64,000 nucleotides of DNA from Chaetomium olivaceum (taxonomy: Eukaryota > Ascomycota > Sordariomycetes > Sordariales > Chaetomiaceae), in contig JAYWVB010000027.1 of NCBI GenBank assembly GCA_039881045.1, forward strand, positions 62,001-126,000. The letters are read 5' to 3'. The notes below the pieces were generated by a model. That model saw only the letters and a list, made by a program, of their open reading frames with translations, made no database searches and had not been told where the DNA came from. Shown here in pieces: positions 57,884 through 64,000 of this stretch (position 1 is its first letter; every line of letters starts with the position of its first letter). The position numbers and the translations under genes are program-made.

Positions 57884-59348
57884 ATGTCGAGGCCTCAACT
57901 GGTCGCACGGCCAATCGTGCGGTCATTACGGCAAGCAACCGGTAGCACAGCGGCGAAATGTCCGTCCCGGCCACTTGCTCTCCGCCCATTCTCGTCAACA
58001 CCGAACCGAAAAGATGAGACGACAACCACCCCGACAGAACCCAGCCCCGATGCCCAGAAGCTTGCCGCCGACGCAGCGCTGCTGGGCCAGAAGAAGCCCA
58101 CACCATACCCCTCGATGATCAAGCAGGGCACCGAGGATCAACTGGCCCAGTTCATGGCTCCTCAGCTCGGTTCAAGGAGGAGACGTGCTGCTCTCGCTAC
58201 GACAGGCAGCATCCCTTTCGAGCAGCTGCCGTATCAATGCTTCCAGGAGGCGCGCAAGATCCTAGCTCAGGACCGTGAGGAAAAGGTGGCCAAGATCGTT
58301 GCCGAGACGGCAAAGATCAAGCGTTTGGAGGCGACCGATGCCAGCACCTTCCGTGGCGGGGAACCCTATAAGCAAAAGCGGTTGGAAAGCCTGAGGGCAC
58401 ATGTTGAGCGACTCAAGGTTTTGGCGGATATCAACGATCCGCTAGTCAAGAGGCGCTTTGAGGACGGCCAGGGTGTGTGTTCGTTGTTTTCTGAGCATTA
58501 TATCGGCTCCCGCTAACCCCCGAACAGGTGACATGAGCAAGCCCATCTACCGATACCTCGCCCACCGCAAATGGAGTGGTATGGAGCGCAAGATCATCTT
58601 GCAGCGTATCGAGCAGTTCCACATCGTGCCCGATCTCCTCCCCAAATTCCAGCCGATCATGGATGTCAAGATGACCTTCCGTGGCTACAAGACACCCCCG
58701 GGTGCCACCCTGAACAGCCGCATCACCGAGACCCCCCCAACACTACGCATGCAGGTTTTTGACAAGGGCGAACGCCTGTTTTCCGTCGTGGTTCTGGACG
58801 CCGACGTACCAGACGCCGAGACCGACTCCTTCCAGAAGCGCCTGCACTTCCTGGCCACCAACGTTCCTTGGAGCCCAACCAGGGACTCCCTCTTCCTCAA
58901 CCGGCTCGGCACCGAGGCCGCCGCTTCCCAGCCCGAGCTCGGCACGCTCGCCGTGCCCTGGCTGCCGCCGTTCGCGCAAAAGGGCGCGCCCTATCACCGC
59001 CTGACCGTCTTCATCATGGAGCACAAGGACAATGCGCCGCTCGACGCGGCCAAGCTCAAGGAGATGTACGACGGCCAGGGGCGCGACGGGTTCAGCCTCA
59101 AGAGCTTCCGCGACAAGTTCGACCTGAACCCCGTCGGCTTCACCATGTTCCGGTCCGTGTGGGACGAGAACACGGCCGACGTCATGGCCCGCCACGGCAT
59201 CCCCGGCGCCGACCTCGAGTTCAAGCGCCAGCGCGTCATGTCGCTCAAGCCGCCCCGCAAGGCCCGCGGCTGGGAAGCCAAGCGCCAGGGCCCCAAGTAC
59301 CGCCACCTTTGGAAGTACACCAAGCGGATCAAGGGCATGAAGTTCTAG
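57884..59348 (+). CDS. MRPL35: mitochondrial large-ribosomal-subunit protein mL38
   Basis: Mitochondrion-specific 54S subunit protein related to phosphatidylethanolamine-binding proteins (PEBP); YmL35 in yeast. Exons 57884-58472 and 58528-59348 are joined as GQ-G-DMSKPIYRYLAHRKW, giving 469 residues. The N-terminus (MSRPQLVARPIVRSLRQATG) is a typical mitochondrial presequence. A charged helical part contains EDREEKV-like KILAQDREEKVAKIVAETAK. The PEBP-like half contains PPTLRMQVFDKGERLFSVVV and LDADVPDAETDSFQKRLHFL, then PWLPPFAQKGAPYHRLTVF. The tail is basic (PKYRHLWKYTKRIKGMKF), consistent with rRNA contact. The frame is intact. Confidence 0.93.
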
Positions 59349-59825
59349 AGGAGGAACGCAATGAGCCCGTGATTTGTGTTGGTGCACCGGCGGCAGGGGG
59401 GTTGTGTACTTGTATCATACTATCACTGTACCAGCTACGTACCTATAAAATGTATTGGATCCGGGCTGTATCCGGGTTTTTGAAGATCAATCCAGTGGCC
59501 AGCCATGATGAGCACCAACCACGCAAGCTGGGAGCAATTTGCTTGCCATTAAGCAAGGCAGTCAACTGTATTGCCCCTTCGTGTTGCTACTATAACAATT
59601 CATACACAACTAAACATGTCTTACTCCTACACCTAATTACCTGCTTGCCTATTGAGCCAACTCCCTATTCAACACACCCTATCTCGTGGTGGTCCTCGTT
59701 TTCAATCTGCAAACGCCATACCGCCAACGACCTCAATGACCATCCTCTCCTTCTCTTAAAAAAGCTTCTCCGTTCCATTAGCTCAGACGCCCTCCCCTCA
59801 ACCTCTGGCCTATCTATCACCACTA
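59349..59825. other. convergent intergenic region
   Basis: Lies between mL38 and the RhoGAP gene, tail to tail, and is A/T- and C/T-rich, as expected for 3' untranslated sequence. Confidence 0.6.
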
Positions 59826-62800
59826 CTAGGTGCCTCCTCCCTGGGTACCTGACGTAGACCTAGACCTAGACCTAGACCTAGACCTAGACCTAGACATAGA
59901 CCTAGATCTAAATCCAGACCCAACAGCAGCACCAGATCCAGACACAGACCTGAACCCAGACGCCGCAACCCCACCCCCACCCCCGGAAAACATAGTCTCC
60001 TCACCACCACCACCACCACCACCCCGCCCCTCTAGCGTCCTCACCCTCCGCTCGGCATGCTCGGCCCTCGCCCGCCACATCACACATTCCTGTTCCACGC
60101 AACTCAACCGCGCTTTCACAGCAGCCAAGTCAGCAGCCAAGTGCTCAGCGGCGGCAGTGCCACCCCAGAGGCCGGGGCGACGAAGGTCATGATTAGGGCC
60201 GTGTTCTTGTTCGTCTTCCTGTGCGTCTTTTTGGCCAGGTGGGATTATCCCGCTGATGTTAACGGCGGTGGTGGTATGCGTGGTGCTGGTGTTGGTGTTG
60301 GGGCCTGCGGGGTGGAAGAGCCTGCGGCTGGGACTGGGGGTTGAGGTTGGCGGAGTGTCGTGCGCTGGGGTGCTTGTCGAGCTCTTTGATGCCGTTCGGT
60401 GCAGTTGCTCCGGGGTGGGGAGTAAGGGGAACCGGCGGGTGGTGGAGGCCGGGCTGGGATCGTCCCTTTCTGCTTGGGGTGGATGATGGTCTCCCAGGTG
60501 GCCGCTAGTGGGTTTGAGGCGTGGACTTGGGGTTGGCGTTGTCTGGTTTGGTTGCGACTGCGATTCATGGGCTGGGCCGGAAATGATGACGCTGGGCTTT
60601 TGTTGGTGGACGCGTTGCACGGTCTCGGGTGTCGTCGAGAGGAATGACTCTCTCACTTCTGGGCAAGGCTCCACGACTAAGCCTGGAGATAATGCACTCG
60701 ACTGTTTTGGTGTCCTTGCCCGTCCTGGCGGCCGTGGCTCGCGATGTCTCGATGGGATAGGTATGTTAGACCTCGAGACTTCTCCTCGCCCCAACACCCG
60801 CGAACGCCGGTCCCGCGCTGTTGACGCCCATGTGTGTCGATCGATTGTGATCGAGTCTGTCGGTCTCGGGGACTTTGTGGGCGACGGGTTAACCGTGTAC
60901 GGTGAAATCATACCACTCGATCTGCCGTCGATTTGGTTGGTGAGACTTTCTGTGGAAGGGGGAAGCGAATGCAGGTCCTTGACGGCGCTCTCAAACATAG
61001 CTGCCATGGCCTTAACCGCCCTGCCATCCGGCTTTTCTGGCCTTGGTTGAGGGATAGTGTCCAGTGATGGCCGGCCCGGGTCTGGTCTGGGGCCGAGAGG
61101 GAAGGCCCGATGAGCTCGTGAATGGAATGGCTTCTTGCCCTCGTCCCTCGACAAGCCTTCTTGAAAAGTCCCTGCGCCGCCTTGTGGGTTCTCTTCCTCG
61201 AGAGATTGCTTCCGTGCCGCAGTGTTGCCAGAAAGGACTCGGAACGGACGGGGCTGCTTCACGCAGTTGAATCCCGGGTTGGACTTCGCACTGCTACCGT
61301 CCATGCGGCACTCTCGATCGGAGAGATGTCCGTCAAACACTGTAGTCATGTCTCCCTGGCTAGCATTGTTACCAACGTAATTCTCCGAGAAACCGCCATG
61401 CCTTCGTACTGGATGTCCTTGATACCCGGTTGTCGGAGATAATGTTGATTCCGTCTTGTGTGGGCTTGATAGAAACCCCCTTGAGCTCTCTGACCTAGTC
61501 AGTTCCCCGCTGGCGTCTCTCGGATGCGAATGCGTAGGCACAGGGCTCCCAGTACCCGTAGACACCAGAGATCTGCGCTTTGATCTCCATGCTGCCAGCC
61601 GCGAACGCCCGAGACCAAACACGTCCACCTTAGGCTTGTCGCCACGTACATCGTCGTCTTCAAACGACCCCCTTAGTGTTGACGGTAGTGTGTCCTGTGA
61701 CACTTTCTCTCCCAACGCCTTTTTTACCCCTGTCTCCCCCTGGCCATGATGAGCTGCGTCCAATGCTGCATTATCCCTGAATGGGTTCCGTTTAAATGGA
61801 TTCGCCCCTCTCGAAGTCGCCCTGAATCGATTCTCAACGTTTTGCCACCTGTGCAATATCCCTGGAGTATTTGGGGATCCTGGTCCAATTGCCAGGCGTG
61901 AGGAGTGGCCTTTGACTTGAGCATTCGATTCGGCCCGACGCGTTGCCTGGGAAGGAGGGGTCGTCGTGTCGCGCGAGTATTCGATGAAACCCTCAGATTT
62001 ACGATTCGGGGTTTGCGGAGTCTCGCGTGACTTCCCTGTAGCTGAATGATTTGCTAGAGGGTGGTGACTTTGCCGACTCTCAGCGCCATCCAGACCCCTA
62101 AGCCTCAAATGCTCGGCCGGAGACGATTCCTCCACCGGAGGCGATAACAACGATGCTTCGACGCCTGCGAGACTGCTGGATAAAGGTCGCATACTCCTGG
62201 GCCGTCGGCGCGGAAGTATGAGTGGCGGACGTAGATTCTCGTTTCCGCTTCTTACTTACCAAGTGGTTAGCTTCTTCGATACTTCTCGGGCAAAGTACAC
62301 TTACTGGATTCGGGAGGGGTAGGGCTAGGGGGCACTGGTGACTCGCCGGCTCTCGAGAGATCGGAATTAGGGTGCGGCAGCTTCAACGCAAACCCTTCTG
62401 ATACGGAAGGCCGCAGTCCAGCCCTCGGCCGTGGCTCATCTCGGTCCGCTTTCGACACGCCAAGGCTCCTCATCTGCCTGACGACTTCTCGCCAGTGCGT
62501 GATGAGCATTTCGGTGATGTTGTTTGCCATGTAAACCTTGTCAACCGCCAAAGACGATGGTTGAGCATCTCCAGGGCCTTGGATCCTCGCCTTTCTTTCC
62601 TAGCATTGGGGGATGTGGCTGGAAATAGCGTCGGTCCGGGAGCGGTGTTGCCAACCTGCATGGTGTACGAAGTGAGGAGATCCCCAACGAGCAGCGGACC
62701 AAAGACGATACCCAGGGCGTTGTATCCCATCAGATCAGAGGTGGGCAGCGGTCTCCCATGCTCATCCTCCCGCGGTGCCTTCTCAGCGGCACGTCCAATT

Positions 62801-63980
62801 AGACAGAGCAGACCAAATACGGCGCATATCAAATCACGGCGGAGCCGAGATTTGACGGTGCCGATAGCTAGAGCTATGAGCCTCCGCCCTCAACTTGGTC
62901 TGCTTCGTTTGGAGAAACTCCGGTTCCCCTTTAATTCGCTGTGAAGAGCAACCAGTGCGTCGAAGAGAGACAGAGACCCCAATATCCCTCCAGGTAAACC
63001 GGACAGGAGGCGCTTGAAAGTCGAAGCGACATCGTGTGGCCCGGTTTTGATGTGCGTCGGCAAATTGGGACAGCAAATGGTACTGGAAACATCGTCCGGG
63101 TCACCATCGGCACAGTAGTGGGCGTAGAGAGCATTAACTAGGCGAACTGAACCTGGTATCCGAAACACACCTCGTGTTTCTGCGCCTGCCGTTGTGTCAG
63201 CACACTACCAAAATCAGTGTCCGCGCTGCGCCTACCATGCTGTACAAGATATTGTGCAGTAGCTCGGAAGCATGTGGGGAGCACGAGAGAACACGGTGCG
63301 TATTCCGACGGTAAGTACAGTTTACTCTTGCCACAGAGGCGGACAAGAGACCGAAGATCCTCGTCCTGTAGACTGTCCTTCTTTACCCCGTTCACCACAC
63401 GCAGTGCCAAGTCGCTGATACTGCGCTTGGTCTTGATTTTCTTTTCTGATTTCGTGGAGCTGGCATCACTGGCTGTCGAAGCTTGACGCAAGAATGTGCG
63501 GGAGAACCAGCCTGGTCTCTGTTGTGATGGGGATTGGCCTGGCTATTCCGGTTTCCGTCAGTCTTCCCATGGGTACCGGGGCAAGAGGGAGAACTGACCA
63601 GCGAGGGGCTGTTCGTGTTTGACGCTAACATACGAATGCCATGCTATATTGGTTAGTCAGTGTTCATGTCGAGGCGAGCACTAGCACAATGTTGAATCGA
63701 ACCTTCCTTGCGACCCTGTTATACTCCTGCACGAACTCATCGCGGATTTCAAGGTCGTCGGCATCGGAGAGGTCAACAAGATCCCCGCTGGACGAGGTCC
63801 AAGTCGCGCTGCTTGCATTCGCGCGCCTCTCGTGGGTTGGAACAGCGAGGTGGCTGGCCGCAGTGGGGAGAGGAAGCCGAGCCCAAGTCGATTCGGCATG
63901 GGGGGTGGTTGTTTTGGGACGGAGAATGCGTTACAGCCGGTTGACGGGGTGTCGATCGAGCGTGCAGATGCGGCATCCAT
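59826..63980 (-). CDS. RhoGAP-domain protein with long disordered tail, several frame breaks
   Basis: GTPase-activating protein for Rho-type GTPases. Minus-strand exons 63980-63703, 63643-63599, 63542-63236, 63185-62305 and 62254-59826, about 1313 residues after repair. The N-terminus has EIRDEFVQEYNRVARK, PGWFSRTFLRQASTASDASS and LRSLVRLCGKSKLYLPSEYA. The RhoGAP domain begins at TRGVFRIPGSVRLVNALY, holding the arginine finger, and continues through KRLLSGLPGGILGSLSLF to LMGYNALGIVFGPLLVGDLL. A helix VYMANNITEMLITHWREVVR follows. The long tail is Ser/Pro-rich with a coiled-coil (LAADLAAVKARLSCVEQECV) and RS dipeptide repeats at the end. Frames shift at 63820-63827, 62926-62929, 62884-62885 and 62550-62552. 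Upstream exons beyond the window cannot be excluded. Confidence 0.82.
59856..59910. repeat. GACCTA hexanucleotide microsatellite
   Basis: About nine tandem GACCTA units with small variations. On the minus strand in frame they encode alternating Arg-Ser residues at the C-terminus of the RhoGAP protein. Confidence 0.9.
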
Positions 63981-64000
63981 TTCTTGACTCGGTGGTATTG

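Overview
The window looks like nuclear DNA of a filamentous ascomycete, most likely a Sordariomycete close to the Sordariales. Genes are split by short introns (about 50-90 bases) with CTAAC/CTGAC-like branch points. Coding sequence is rich in G/C at third codon positions. The recognisable proteins are fungal: a FacC-type carnitine acetyltransferase, Ypt1, Ctf4/SepB, Sfl1, Rox3/Med19 and two mitochondrial ribosomal proteins. No operons, CRISPR arrays, plasmid or phage functions are seen. Exon boundaries were worked out by hand from GT..AG sites, frame continuity and remembered family motifs; no database search was possible.

Layout. 0.6-6.6 kb: a Cys-rich single-pass membrane protein (+) convergent with a carnitine acetyltransferase (-). 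6.6-15.3 kb: a gene-poor island with an A/T-enriched repeat relic containing a large imperfect palindrome, a decayed pseudogene and copy 1 of a short structured repeat. 15.3-24 kb: a small SET-domain protein (+), an uncharacterised protein (-, frame-broken), ypt1 (+) and a long low-complexity protein (-). 26.7-31.2 kb: a WD40 protein (-) divergent from ctf4/sepB (+). 35.8-45.5 kb: an Sfl1-like heat-shock-factor-type regulator (+), an Arg/Lys-rich protein (-), a cytochrome P450 (-), a 135-bp terminal-inverted-repeat element and a fungal hypothetical (+). 46.3-50.8 kb: the mitochondrial succinyl-CoA ligase beta subunit and a lipase-like hydrolase (both +). 51.4-54.6 kb: copy 2 of the structured repeat, Mediator subunit Med19/Rox3 (-) and a possible small membrane protein (-). 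56.5-64 kb: mitochondrial ribosomal proteins uL4m (-) and mL38 (+) head to head on one short intergenic region, then a large RhoGAP (-) that begins 20 bases before the window end.

The genes are mostly housekeeping: mitochondrial translation and TCA cycle, acetyl-unit transfer, vesicle traffic, replication-fork cohesion, Mediator and Rho signalling. They do not form a pathway cluster. Two themes are unusual. First, two diverged copies of a roughly 300-bp element at 14.1 and 51.4 kb share conserved hairpins and A-box/B-box-like motifs, and one copy shows TpG to TpA changes of the kind made by repeat-induced point mutation. Second, at least eight otherwise conserved genes are interrupted by one-base length changes, mostly in homopolymers or CG runs. 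This points to consensus errors in the assembly rather than real gene loss.
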